Shown here piece by piece: positions 12,001 through 27,000 of a stretch of 64,000 nt of DNA. Source of the DNA: Monocercomonoides exilis (lineage: Eukaryota > Preaxostyla > Oxymonadida > Polymastigidae). The stretch's first letter is position 1. Each line of letters opens with the position of its first letter. Both the position numbers and the translations under genes were made by a program. Location of the stretch: assembly GCA_001643675.2 (NCBI GenBank), contig LSRY02000003.1, positions 920,001 to 984,000 on the forward strand. The letters run 5' to 3'. The notes under the pieces are model-generated. The model was not told the origin of the DNA. It worked only from the letters and a program-made list of their open reading frames with translations, and did no database searches.

Positions 12001-15000
12001 CACATCCATCTGCCGACGAAGACAAAAGAACGCTTCCTCCTCTGATTGACTCCATCAAGACACTTCTCGATTCACATTTTCCCGGACAACTTGTACCATC
12101 TATTGTGGAAGCACAGCGTTCTGCAGCATTGCAATACAGCGAACAATCAACACTCGGAACAGTCGATTCATTTGCAGATGCTGTGCAGACAGCTTCACAA
12201 GGAATGCTTCTTTCTATCGATCAATCTTTTGTAGAGAAATGCACTGAAGTTGCCAAAGCAATTGAAAGAGATTGGCTCGTCGTTTTGACAGGTCCCACCG
12301 GAAGCGGCAAGGCAACTGTGCTGTCTGTTGTTGCACAGGCTTATGCTATTACTGGCCAGCAAAAGCCAATAATTGTCGATCTTCCATCGTTTATGTTGAG
12401 CAAGCCGCAACCAAAAAATAACCCAGATGACATCGATGGAACACCATTCCCGCTCTTTCAGAAAATTGAGAAGGCATTTACAATGCAATCATTTTCAACA
12501 CGAAGAAATTCGACTTCCAATGAAGAAGAGATTACAGGTGAAGATCCACCAGTGTGGATTGTGATTCAGGTTATCAAGCCAACCTCGTTCCAGTCATTTG
12601 CTTCGTTGTTCCAAGAAAGCTTCCATTGCTCTGTGAATGAAGAAGGTGGGTATCTCGATTTGAACTTTTCAAATGTAGAGCGTTTGATTCTTCCAAAGTT
12701 TTCACGGTTCATTTTTGAAGTTAGTTGCTCAATTTTGGAGATCTCCTCAGCGTTGGCCATGCACGAATCAATCGTTCCACTGAAGTTCCCATTTTCACAA
12801 ATGATGAATTGGATGATGGAGACATGGACCTCCAGAATGGCTCATCATCTGCCAACAGAATACATCGAGTCAGCTCTTTTGCTTCTCCGGCAAACTTTCA
12901 TGAAAAGCGTGATTTTTCTCAGGTTAGCAGCGCATTCCGTTGAGCACTTGTCTATTTCTCGAATTCCTGTTGTTGGACTGCTTCACACAACGCTGTACAT
13001 TCTAACTGCTCTCATACGTCTTCATCCGAAGGCATCTCAACACAAGCTTGATGGCAATGTTTTGCGATTGTATATCATTTATTCTGTGATTTGGGGTGCG
13101 GCTGGCCATCTTCCGAACTGGAATCCTTCGCTTCGCACTTTTCGAACATGGTATGAAAGATGGGCAAAAGCACATCCAATGAATCGCGTGATGAATGTGC
13201 TTGAAATGTGGAAGATGGATCAGTTTGACTCTGATGCTGTTGGCTCTTTCAATGAAAATGAAGATGATTCCACAATTGAAGCTACAAAAACCATCTATCG
13301 CGATGATTTTGATGCGTGGTTCCGCAATGAGTTTGAAAAAGAAGTTGATTTCGGGAAAAGCGGAACAGTGTTTGATTATGTTGTTGATCCTGTACAGAAG
13401 AAGATGGTTCTTCTCAATGAAGTCAGGCAGTGGCCTCAGTCGATTGACTTTATGAACAATCACCTGGATACATCTTCTCTGATTTTGAACCATCTTCCGT
13501 TTAACCAGCTCAGATATGTTATAATGCTCTGCACATATGTTGGCAGGAGTGCAATTATTCTCGAAGACGAATTTGTTGATGGTCAGTCCATCGCAATGAA
13601 CGTTGCCTCATCAATTCCGGATGTTGTAGCTGCTTCAATGTCAGAAACATGCAAGCGTCTAAACGATTGCAAGTACCCTCAGCATCCACCTAGAGTAGCA
13701 TTCATTGGATATCATGAAGAATCACTTTCCGAACTGATTGACTTGTGTTCTGAATTTAAGAAATGCGGGCTGAATTGTGCTGAGCCTGTGTGTCCAACGC
13801 GCTGCAACCTGATTTATCTTTTGGATGATCACAAAATAGACGATCATTCAATTGACATGAAGGAAAGCGCACAACTTGGCTCAACTGTTGGAGCATTCCA
13901 TTATTGTGCTTCGAAGCGCCGAACATTGGACGAGAACTTATCTGAACAGGAAATCATTAACATCAACCCTGTTCTGTTTGTGTGCCAGGAAGATGAGTCC
14001 TTTGGGCTTCCAGAAAACATACATAGCACAAATAACATCTCCCTGTTCAGCTTGCAGAAACCGATGATCGAAGACTTTGTGATTATTGCAACAAACATCT
14101 ACCAATCAAGCGAAATGGGACAAATTCGCTTTCAGCCACAGTATAGTTCTACATCAACCGCCTTTGATGGACATTTTGCTTCCTCACAAACTCCATCCGA
14201 TAATGGCCTTTCAGCAAATAGATTAACTGCCGAAGCATCATCAACGCCATCTTCTCCATCATCCTTTACAACAGCAGCTTTTGGCTCATCAACTTCGGCT
14301 TCTGCAATGTCAACTCCGCTTCATTATCCTTATCCTCCTTCTCCTTTTCCTTCTTCTGCTCAACATCCTTCAACCAATTCTTCAGCACCAGTTTTTGACG
14401 GTCACTTTTCAGATGAATACAGCTCATTCTTTTTCGGTAACATTCTTCCTGCTTCAATAAAGCTACACTTGACTGTTCTCAATTCCAGACAGAAGGCAAT
14501 TCGATGCTCATTAAACCAGTTTATTGCTCTCATCCGCTCAATATGCGCTGCTCCATCTCTTATCTTTTCCAATCGATTAAAGCTCTCCGAGCTTTGGAGA
14601 TGGCAGTGTCAGAGGATTTATGTGCTGACGCAGCCCACGCTGCGACTGTCCAGGCATATTGAAGAACAAATCAATTCAATTTATCGCGCATTTTTCGGAG
14701 AAAACGAATATGACTCTGAAAGCTCACAGCCCTTTTCATTCGCATTACGCACTGTGGATCCAGAAAAGCTTCCTTATGTGATGGACGAGAATGAAAACCC
14801 AAGTAACGAGATTCTTCCAGATCTTTTGAGGGATTTTACACTTTCAAAAGATGAATTGACGCCATTTTCGCTGGTAATGATAAGCAAACTATGCACATGC
14901 AGGCAGTTTGCAGACTATTTCCTGAAGTGTCTTGAGACGTTGTGTGAATCCACAATTCCAATCGTGCTTATTGATACAGATGGTGTACTCATGCCACATA

Positions 15001-18000
15001 TCATGCTGTGTGTGAGACACATTCTTGGTTTTGATGCTCGAGTCACTGACTTCCCAACAACGCAAAAGTCAATGAGAGATCTTTTGGATCTTGTGGCTGT
15101 TGTTGCAATTACACATGGAGTTGGACACCATTTTGCGTTGGAGAAAAAAGTGGAAAGCACAATTTGTTTGATGATGGGAGAAATACTTCCTTCATTTTCG
15201 TTCTGCATTGTGTTTCTGAGCAGAATATTTGGCAACTATCCTAGAAAAGGAAGAGATATTAAAAAAGAGATTAAGCCACTGAGTTCAGAAGAGGCAAACT
15301 GCATGATTATTGACTCAATGGCTGACTGCGACGAGTATTTGTATCGTCGAATCTCATTTTTGTTCCACAAAAGAGGAAAGCAAAAGGTGACTGGGGATGA
15401 TGTTGAAGAGCTGCTTCAAGAGGCAGCTGGAGTGACAAGACTCGTTTTTTTGATGAAACAACAGTCGATGGACAAGTATCTGCACACTCTGTGTGTGCTT
15501 CAGAAAAATCAGTTTATAATCTTTCCACATACATTCACTCCACAAATGCACCAAGAAATCTCTCAGAACATTCTTGAACCTGTTTTCCATTCGCTTTCTT
15601 CGTTCATTTTCAACTGTGATGCAACTCTTCACTTGTCTTCAGTAACATCTACTGGCCTGTTCCAATCAACTCCTATTTCACAAAGTGTTTCTTCTGCTTC
15701 TCCTGCGACTTCAATGGCAAACAAAACAGCAACAAGAAATAACTTTCAAATGATAATTCCTCGAGTTTCAGCAAATATGTCAAAGGTTAATGAAGACAAA
15801 CTGCAGGACTACGAGGTTCATGGTTTTGCACCTGGGCAACCTTCTTCTCTAAATAGTACATCCATCCAAAGTCTTGAGGCTTATGATTCAAAACAGGTGT
15901 TCAAAGAAAACGTTGGAGTTTATAACGATCAACATCAATTGACTGACAACCGGTCAATCGAATCATCTGCTTATCCGTCGCAAGTAGCAACTCCTTCATA
16001 TGCAATGGCGGACACGCTTTCTTCAACGAATGCTTTTTCTCCTTCCTTTTCAGTTGCAAAGAGATCAAATTCAAGCACTGGATTGAGGCAACTGATTCCT
16101 TTCATTCTATCAAAGATCCATCAATCTATTCTGGTTATTTCGCACTCAATTGGAAACGAACACACAACATGGGGATATGCTGGCAATGACAATGTTGTTC
16201 CACTATTTCAAATGAGCGATCCATCGAGCTTAAACTTCTTGGAATTTGTGGAAAATTTTGCGAAGTTTCTTTTCTTTTCTGTGAGGTATTTTCAACAGTC
16301 AATTGCACAACGTGAGCTGATTCTGCTGTCTATTGAGGAGTTTCAGAGATCTATTGAAAAGCTGAGGCAGAGCATGACACAGATGCAAATAGTTTCACAG
16401 AAAAGTGACAAAGTTCCAATTATTCAGCAACGAATAGATGCAATTGATCAAGCAGTGAAGAAACACGAAGAGATGCTTCGTTCTTTGTCGAAACAAATTG
16501 CAGAAAAGGAAAGCGCCTTTTCCAACAGTCGAAGCCACATTCGACCAGAAGTGAAAATACTTGCTCGATATGCATTCAACGCACAGTCTCAGCTTATTGC
16601 AATCAGAAGCTATGAACTTATGGACTTGCATCTTCTATCTTCGAGACATCAAGCCACAAAAAAGCTGATTGAGAGTATTTTGTACATTTTGTCACCAAGG
16701 GAACTGAAGCTAATTGCCAAATCGACTTCAAATCTTCTTTCTGCGCTGTGGAGATTCGATCCGTTGTCTGTCCCTTATTCAGTGGTGAAGCGAATGCGGG
16801 AACGCTTGTCAACAGAATTCTTGATAAGTGACATCCCTTCCCATCCGCCTGTGGGGAGAGCACTTTATTTGTGGCTGGAGTGGATGATGGATGTGAAATA
16901 TCTTTCGATGAAATTGAAAGAAGGTGATCGAGCAACATTGAAACAGCTTATCCAACTGTCAAATCTGTATGTTCGATGCTATTTTTGCCAGCTGCAAATT
17001 CGGAGAATGAAGAAAGAAAGAAGCAAGTGTATGGAAGCTAAACAAGCACTTGTGAACAACCCGTACACTGCAGAAGATGCGTTTATGAGGGGAAGAGCTG
17101 CGCTTGTACTGGCTGAGAGGTTTGCCTGTTCTGTTGTCAATATTTGTGATGAATGCATGAAGGAGATTCAAAGAGGGAAAAGAGAGCTTCACTATGCTAT
17201 TGGTAACAGTATTATAACTGCTGCATATTTTGAATATGGACATCAGTTTAATTCGCACACAAGACATCTTCTTCTTCGAGATGCTGTCATTCCAATTCTT
17301 CAACAGAATCAGATCCCGTTTTCGTTGAATCATGACCCACTGCTGTTTTTTGTTAAGTTTCAGTTCAAAGAACTTTCGGCTTTGCTTATGCATTCAGCCA
17401 ACCAAAGAACGGACCAATCTTCAAAAGTACCATTAGCAAAAAGGAACACTGAAGGATGCATAAACATTTTCCCCTCAAAAGAAACTTTTTCAAAAATAAC
17501 AAAAGCGAATAATTCATCAGTTATTTATTTCTCTTCTCCTTCACAATCTCAAGCACCAACTCCTCCTCAACGAGATAAGTCTAAAGAAAGAAGGGATACT
17601 CTTCCAGCTGTTCCATTCAAAAAACTGACTTCTGCATCATCTGACACGTCGGCATTAATTTCAGCATCTCAAAAAAGACGATCACAAAATTCACCAGCTC
17701 AAAACGTACAACCAATAAACATTCATCAGAGTTACGACGAAGCAACATTTCCTCGAATCTTTGAGTCTCCTTTTTATTCTTCTGAGATGAATACGGACTC
17801 GGAATTCGATTTTTGCCCAGATGAAAGGGAGGAAGGGATCAGAATGCCTTATCCTCTGCTTTTTAATTCAGACTATTTCGACCCTTCTGCTAAAAATTTT
17901 GTGTCTTTTTCGGAGCAAAATGGAGTATCTGCCGCGCTTTCTCCACATTCGATCCACTTGACATCAAATGGACTGTGGGACAACTACCCAAGATTCACTT

Positions 18001-21000
18001 TGAATGACTTGCATTCATCATCATCTTCTTCTTCCTTTCTTCCAACATATCTTTCATTTAATGATGAGCTGTTTGCACATCATGTGTCATTTCTTGCACT
18101 TCCAACTTTTCTTGTTGATGTTCATTGCCCTCGTCTTGTTCCATTTTCCGACACATTCGGCGGTAATTCTTCGCTGTACTCGCGACCATACATGAACGAT
18201 GCGCTTCAAAGAAAGAAGATGGAAAGCATGCAGTCGTTTGAAAGTGGAAGGAGTTCACGAAATTTGAAATGGAATGGCTCCAAAGATGGATCGAGTTCAT
18301 CCCTTGGGCAATATTCGTCTTCATTCAATTCTTCAATGCAGTTTTCAGAAGCATCAAATTCTCTTCGTTTTAGCAATGCGCAGCAAAGAGGATTTGGCAT
18401 TGTTGATGGAAACTTTGGTTCTCGATCTCAAAACGTGCAGAATAATGGAGGAATGGAAAGTTCTAGTGGAATAACATTGTCAAATTGGAATTCTTCGGGG
18501 TTAGATATGAAAGGAGGTGCAAGCAAAACAACTGCAAATATTAATGATGAAGACAGTTCCCGTCCAACTAACTCTTCATCTGCAGCAGCACAAGGAATGA
18601 TTTCTTCGAATGTCACTGTGAACAATATCCTTCAACAAGGCGGAATTGGAGGAGGTGTGATGAACTCAAGTGGAGCAAGCATAGAAATGATATCACCAAC
18701 TTTGGGATTTAGCGGATCACAGCGAGGAGTTGCCGAACTGTTCATGATGATTTTGTTTGCTCGTGGCTTCACACACAAAGTGCTCTCAGCAAAAAATGTG
18801 AGAGAAATTCCAGAGTTGCTTTTTGGCTCACATTCACTTTTTGACAGAATGGTGTTTCGAGTGCGCTGCCCGCTGATATTTGATCATCTGGGGATAATGA
18901 CATCACCAATCTACGAAGGCACATCCAGCACACAAAACGATCTGTTTCATCTGTATGACATTGAGGACCCTGTCAGCTCTCCGTTTGTTATTTCTCTGGC
19001 TCAGTCTGATGCATATAAAAAGATACTCGATGCAATACAAATTTTATCTCCAAATCAGCCGAGCCAAACACCAAAGCAGGATATGATGAATCCGTTTGCG
19101 CACAGTAGCTCAAAAATAGAAGCTGGTCAAGAAGAAAGAGGAAAGAATGATGAGTTCCCAATTGTTGATAACTCCGGCGGAGGCTCAACTTCTTCAATGC
19201 ACACTTTAAACGAAAATGGAAGCAATAAACAAAATTCAGAGAAAATGAATAAAGAAGATTTATTATTCAACACACCAAATGTTTCTTCATCGCATTCGTT
19301 CGCAACTTCTAATGCAGAACAATCTCCCCTTGTGTCTGATCTCTATTCAAACAAAAGGAAAACACGAAAATGCATCATTTTAACTCATGTTGATGACAGC
19401 ACAGTTGACGAGAGGATCAAAAACTTCTTGTTTGTATTGACTTTGATGCAGGAAAAGATGACAATGGTTGACAATTCGGCAGCAGATCGGAGCCTTTTTG
19501 GATCGCAAACTTCATTTTCAAATTTATCAAATTCTTCAAGATTTTATTCAAGAAGGAATAAGCAGAAATTATCACGCACACGCAGCTATTCATCGCTTTC
19601 GCCACTGACTCCTCCACACTTTTATGAATATTCAAGCGCCTTGCAGTCACCTTTTCATTCATTTTCTCAGAACACTCCAATTTCTCCAACTTTTTGCTCC
19701 TCGAATACTTTTTCTTTTCAGCCTTCTTCTTCCATTCCATCGCTTTCTTCCATCGCTTCATTTTCTCCTCCTTCTTCTCCTCGCAATACTTCCTCTTCTT
19801 CTTCTGCATCAACTGCATCTCAATCTTCTCTTCAATCAGAATCCAACATGACTGTCAGTCTGCTTTCCCCAGACTACATTTCAACAGCAGATTCCAACTC
19901 TCTTATTAGGGTTACATTGCCAAGTGACGTTGATGTGATACTCGTTGCAAACATTCACAAAGGAAGCACATTTCTTGGCATGTGGACAACAATTACTTAT
20001 CCGATTGTTCTCACCCCAACAGAAGAGACGATTCGAATGGCAATGTCACCTGAAGTTGGGCAGGTGGTCTCAAAGTTTGTGCGAAGTGGAACAGCAGCTT
20101 CGCTTCTCGACAGCTCAGTGCCTTCACTTTATCCTAATGTACACTTGCTCGCCAATGAGGAGAAGAAAAGAGTGGAAATAAATGGGAAAATAGCTTTTCT
20201 GACACACTACAGAAATCTACTGAGGCATTTGCCGTTTTCTTTGAATGATGATTCACTTGATGATCGTAACATCTTGAACAATGAGAAAAATGATTTGCAA
20301 TCAGACGAAGAAAGAAATGAGGAGATGGACATATTGCAAAGTGAGAATGAAGAAAGCAGTGCTCTTATTTCCACCAGGAAGCTTTACAAAGAAGGGATTG
20401 GCTCTGAGAATGAGACAGAAGAAAGCGGAGAAGAGGAAGAAAAAAATCAGAAAGATGGCAAAGGAACACCAATTGAGATTCCTCCAATTGATTTTGAAGA
20501 AGAAAATGAGTTTTCATCTTTAACACCAAAGTCTTCTTGTGAAAGCAATGAAAAATTCTCAGAAGAACAAATGAATGAAAGCAAAAATAAGAATTTTAAG
20601 AGAAACAATTCAAAAGAAGGCAGAACAAGTAAACGAAATTCAATTCAAGTTGAAAAAACTGATCAATTTGAAAATGATGAAAGCAATCAAAGAAAGCAAA
20701 GAGAAATCAGTACAGATGAAACAGTGGCTGAAAAGAAATCTGTTCTTTTCCCATCAAACAATAATATAAAAAAGAAAAAGAAAAAGAAAGGTGGGAAAAC
20801 TTCTTCTGATGAAATGCAACAAACTAAAAGTGAGTTGAGTGAAAGTGACGAAAAATCATCTCAAGCACTTAAGGGAAACTTAAGCAGACGCAATTCAACT
20901 CAACTTCAAAGAAAAGGCTCAATCAGCCTTCAAACAGATCAAAGCACCTCTTCACCGAGAGTGCATCACAGCAAAGAGCGAAAATCATCAATATTTTCTG

Positions 21001-24000
21001 AAGGACGATTAAAATCTATTTCAGAAGAGAAAGGAGAAAGAGATAACAGCAATGACAACAACATCAAAGAAAGAAAATATTTTGAAGATGAAAAAATGTT
21101 GGATCAACTTGCAGATGAAGTGATAGACAGTGAAGATGAATACACTGAAGCAATCATCGACCCGACAGTGGTGCCGTTTGTGATGCTTCTGAACTGGTCC
21201 AAGCAGAAAGAAGACGAGTTTGCCTCGTTTATGAGCGAGTTCGACAAGCAAAGCACAGAATATTCGCTTGCCGAGTCATCCACCTTCGACACAATGCAAT
21301 GGATCAATCTGTGTTTCACATGGGAAGAGGAGGTGATAAGACCTGTTGTGGATGTGCTGTCGTTATTTTGCTTTACCTCCCTCAGGCTGTCTGGTGAACC
21401 TTTTCGTCGGCTGGAGCCTTTGTGCTTTTCTCGGAGAATGCTCCATCCAACCCTGCAGCGGTTTCTGACAGTTGTGCAGATGTATATCGACAACGAGTCT
21501 GGGAAAAAAGGAGAAAGAAGCTTTTCATTTGGAAAAGATGGACTGCCTTCTTCTGCTCCTGTCTCTCCAATGTCACCTATGTCACCAATGTCTCCCATGT
21601 CTCCAATTTCGCAAATGTCCGCCATCACTTCAATGAGAGCGTCCAATTTTGAAGACGGGATCTGGCCATTGCCTTCTCCATCGGATGAAACAAAGGGATT
21701 ATTCGGCTTCAAATCACAACAGCAAACATACAAGAAAACTGGTGACTTAACTTCATTGGAACCATCGCCTTCTCCAATATCAGCCATCCTCAAAGGCCTT
21801 GCACATCTTCCACAAGGTGCTAATGGTGCTTTTATGCTGTTTGGGCTGCAACCTCATCTGAAGCAGTCCATTTTGTCAGGCTCTTCGAGAATGTTCGGGA
21901 GAATGCTCCAGAACGAAACACAATGCGTCACAGATTACTTGGCAATGTGCCTGTTTCTGGCATTGAAGCTGTCAAATGATGCGGGAAATGGCTTATCTCC
22001 GATTGAAACGAACATCTTCATCAACTCTTCCATGTTTCTCATTCACGACTTCGACGATATGCCACATAACACCAAAACAGACTTACAGAATGTGGAATTC
22101 CCAACGTTTATGTGCTGCGAGCTGCCTCATCTGTTCCTCCCAATGGAAACAGCAGTACTCCAAACAAACGGACTTCTCCCTGCAAACCCCGCTTCCTCCT
22201 GGCTGCAGAGCCTGACGTGGAAGAATCTGTTTGCGCTTTCCGTGTGCTGCCCTCGCTTCCGCCCCATCGTGACCGACTTGGATCCACACTCGCACTCACT
22301 TTTCACAGTCATCGACCACATTCCAGTCACTCCTAATGCACGGACTCGCTATTCGATGATGAAAGTGATGAAACGAACTTCTGTCATTCCACAGCAGATT
22401 TCCCACTCTGCTCGCTCGGCTTTGAGAAGAGAGTCCCACAAGCAGAAGCAGAAGCTTTCGCTCTTATTTGACGGAAGAGATCTGCTCATGAATGAAGAGC
22501 ATCATCGGCACTCAATCAAAAACTTTGAGCCTTTCTTTCGCAGAGGATTCAGCTGGGGCTCTGCAGCCGCACCAACCTCAAACGGATCATCAGCACAAAA
22601 CTTCTCATATTCCACTTCTTCTCTGTCCTCTCTGAACTCTTCATTTCTGAATCCGTACTCAAACACAGAAAGCCAGCTGGACTTTGACAACGGCAGCTCC
22701 AATGCGCTCGAAGAAGACGACACTTCGTATTCCTTCCAGCGCCAGCACATAATCACCAACTGCCCTTATTCCAGCCACAATCAGCTGGACTCTTTTGCTG
22801 CCAGACAGCAGCAGCAGCAAGACGACAGAATGGCCTATTTGGCCAGTGCGCAGTCTTCATACAGCGCAGACGCTGGCTTTGTGCCACAGCTGTTTGACTA
22901 CGATGCGGGGCTGGAGACAGTTCCGGAGTATCCACAGCAGCAGATGGGTGCATTTCAAGGAACAGGGATTTATGAAGGAGGAAATGAAAGAGGGTTTTAT
23001 GGAGATGGAAGAAAGGCCATTGCACAGGGAAGAGGGAATGCGGGTGTGACAAGCATTGCGAGGCAGGGAGGAGCTATACAGAATCTTGTGGATTCGAGCG
23101 TTGCTTCTATTTTTGGACTGGGAGATTCCACTCAAAACACTCTTTCTCTTTCTGATGGTTTATCATCGTCGTCTTCTTCTTCTTCCAACATATCTTCCTT
23201 GTCTGCTTCCTCTTCCTCTTCTTCCTCGTCTACCATTAATCGCATAAAATTCGGTGGATTTTCTGAGTCAAATACATCGGCTGATTCTCAGTCAAATGCA
23301 CTTTTCCTAACGAACATTCAGAGAAAATGGGAAGAATGGTTCAACTGCGACGAGCCCGAAATGGCAGAGCTGCCAAACGAACAGTTGAAAACACTGAATC
23401 CATTCCAGAAGCTGCTGCTTATTTCAGCTGTGCGACCAGATCGGATGATGCAGGCAGCCATCTTGGCAATCATGTCCCAGCCGTTGCTCGGGGCTGAGTG
23501 TGCGTATTTTATGGGAATGATGCCATCGCATGTGAAGAGAGATATGACAACAACAGCAGCAGCGAATACATCAGGAACACGTTCATCTGCTAAAGCGCAA
23601 CAAACAGCTATTTCGCCTGCTTCTGCTTTAAGTGCTATTAATGCTTCTTCTTCTTATTCTCCGTTCTATACAGTGGCTCAATCTTCTTCCTCCTCATCGT
23701 CATCATCATCATCTTCTTCTTCTTCTGCTTTCTTTTCTTCCTCCATCTGCAGCCAAATTGAGCCCAGCCGTTTCTTCTACTGCGGAAAGGCTTCAATCAA
23801 CAGCATTCTGAACGAAACTTTTCAGACAGCCTATCCGAATCACGTCTCGATGCACCGGCTGACTCAGAACGGCTCAGCAATTGTGCTGTCGCTGATGGGG
23901 ACAAAGTGGATGGCGCCTGTGGCTGAGTGGAGGATTGCGATGGATCTGCAGTCGTTTGCACAGGAGAAGGACATCACGGCTGTCACACTGAACATCTCGG

Positions 24001-27000
24001 AGATTATTCGGAAGGCCAAATGGACGCTGGAGCAGTCAGCGCACAGCAGAAGACACAACCAGGACAGTTCTGCTGCTTATCCTCCGCCTCCTCAGACTTC
24101 GTCTTCCTCTTCAACTTCTTCTGCTTCTTTTATATCTTTGCTTCCTTTGCAAGATCAGGAGAAAGTGTCTTATGAGACATTGCTTTGGAGTTCTGTGTGG
24201 GAAATCACTGCAATTGAGCTGAGTTTGCAGCTGCAGAAAGGAGGCTGGATCATTCTGACAGGCCTGTCATTGGTGGACGAGTCATTTGCAAAGAGGCTTT
24301 CGGACTGGGTTGTTGAGAATCTCCCGTTTTATCACACTTTGAGAAGAGGAAACTCGCAATTCAATGCTTATTCCTCCTCCTCCCCTTCTTCTACTGCTAC
24401 TGCTACTGCTTCCAACATTTCATCGCCTTCTCGTTTTGTACTGTGGATGATCTTCGAAGAAACCTCAGTGCTCAACAGGAATTCTGCCATCAACACGTTT
24501 TCCCATTCCTTTGCAGCGCACGCCCATCTCTTTGCTGTCAGAGTTCCTTTGACATTTCGCGGCGTGCTCTCCGAAAGCCTCATCCGCGCGACGGACATGG
24601 CAGACAGCCAGACTCTTCTGGCGCTGGCACAGTTCTACGACAGCACCGCCACTGCAGACTCTAAAGTGGTCAAGCAGTTCTGCTGCTTCTTGTTCACCCT
24701 CTGCTGCTTCCACAGCCTCATCGTGGAGCACATCAAGTGCATTTCGCAGTCCAACAGCGGTCTGATCGTTCGGATCTCACCTGATTCTGTTGTGGACTTG
24801 CTGTCCTTGGTTGTCAACGTAAGCAAAACGACCTTCATCAAAAAAAGCAAACAAGTGAAAAACTCCTCTTCTCATCTGGATTCGTTCATTTGGAGTGTGT
24901 TCTTCCGGAACGTGATGTATCGTGCCTATCCGTTCATTGCCAACTCCATCGACCCTTCTGTTCTGATTTCTTTGTTCAACACTTTGTTCAACAACGATAT
25001 CTACACCTCTGTTTCTTCCCTCAAACTGCTCCCAGGAGTTCCTTCTCCTCTGCAGGAAACAGCATTCACTGAGCTGAGCCAGTTTCTTCAGTGTGTTTTG
25101 TCTGCGTCTCCGTATTATCTTCAGGCGCTTCCGGTGAATCTTTCTGCAAACGCTGCAGCAAATAGAGCAGCAATAGCACATGCTCACTCGTTTTCTGCTT
25201 CTTCTTCTGCTTCTTCTGCTTCCTCATCCCCAACTTCCTCTGGCTCTTATTTGACTCCAGTCTCTTCTTCGACGCTTTCCACTGCCTCTTTCAGTCCAAT
25301 TGGTATTATGTCTTCACAATCTTCATCTTCTTCTCTTTTGAATCCATCTGCTTCTGCTTCTTCCGTTTCCTCGGTCTCATCTTCGTATTTGACCAGTTCT
25401 TCTTCCATCCCTGCTCTTTCTGATCCTTCCTTCTCATCCTCCTCCTCTTCTTCCTCTTCTTCTCCGTCTTCTCGCATTCCCTCTCTGTTTGCCTCTGCCT
25501 CGCATGCATCCAAAGGCGCCATTTACGATCCACGTGATGCCTCCATTGTTGGCCACTGCCTGAAATACGTCGTCGGCAGCACCGAAACACTCGACCCTCT
25601 TTTCATCCTGCCTTTCTCTGGCATCCTCTGCGACACAAACTCTGACAGCCTGCTGCTCAATTCAGACTCGACCAATTTCTTAGCGTCATTGCGAGCGCTA
25701 AGTAGTTATGAGCATTTTTATTCTTCGACCTCTCGAAGGATGATGGCTACTTTATCTCCGCAGTTCACGTACCACCCAGCCATCGCCATCCGCTTCTGTG
25801 AGGAGATCAAAGAAATCATCCAGCCAAACTTCTTCAACATCGACGCCATCACCCAGGCAGTCATCGCCGTCTGCCTCAGCGACCACGTCGTCCCGCCAAC
25901 CGCAAGCTGCCTTTTGCGTGAGCTGAACCTGGTGAACTGCCTCTTGTCGCGCATCTACCATTTCCTCGACTCCGTGCCGTCGTACTTCCAGTCAGGCAAA
26001 GAGCAAACCGACTCGGCGATGACGGAAGAGGCGGCGGACGAGGCCGTATCGAGTTTGGAGTACATTCTACACACTACGATCAACAATCTTGTCAACATCC
26101 GCTCCACTGCATACTCCTCAGAGTTCATCAAGACATGGAACACGATCATCCGCGGCAAAGTGCCTCTTTCGTGGCAGTTCATCTCCTCGCAGAGCGACAA
26201 GCACGCTCTCTCGCGGAGAGATAAGCGGGACGGCTTGTCGATCATCGTGTGGCTGAACAGCTGCGTCGGGCGCACTGAGCAGCTGCACCGCGCTTTTTCG
26301 TTCATCCCGTTCACCCACCGCATCGTCGGGCTGACAGAAACGCCTCTTTCAACAGGGACAATTCTTTCAAAAGCAGAAATCGCGCTGAGATCGCCGATGC
26401 TCCTCAACCCGAACCTACTCCTCTCCGTCGGTGGGTTTCTCGCGTCGCTGCGGACGGAGCTTGCGCTGGCTGCAAATATCAGCCTGATCGCTAGGGCGAA
26501 GGAGACAGATGCAACAATGACTGTCTTTCCTTCTTATTTTTCGAGTCTGAACGAAGTGACTTCTGCGCTGGTGTCGTCAGCTACGTCAAGAATCGCCTCT
26601 TCTCTGTCTGTTATGTCACCTGGTATTTCGTCTGCTCATTCAGCTGTTCCTGCTTCTTCCTCTGCTTCTGCTTCTTCTTCAATTTCTGCTAATTCTGCTG
26701 GAATGGGTGCAACTTCCACTCAAGGTGCAGCAGCTGTTCTGTCTCTTGCCAGTCGAAATGCTCCAAACAGCACATTCTTCCCAGCACCGTTCTTTTCCCG
26801 CCACTACAACGAGCTGAATGCGATCAGCCAGGTTCATCAGCACAGCAGCCGAAAGCGGAAGCTGCGCCGCGCATCCCATTCGCATTCGCCTTCTTCTTCG
26901 CCATCTCCTCTTTTGCTGAGCTTTTCTGTGCACCCGCTCATCTCCACAAGCGCAATCTTCCTGGATCTTGTGCCTACGCAGTCGCGGAGCTGGGCGGAAC

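Noticed and set aside
25955-26407. 150-codon frame on the minus strand
   Set aside because: It lies opposite the conserved C-terminal part of the dynein-like protein and shows no domain of its own.
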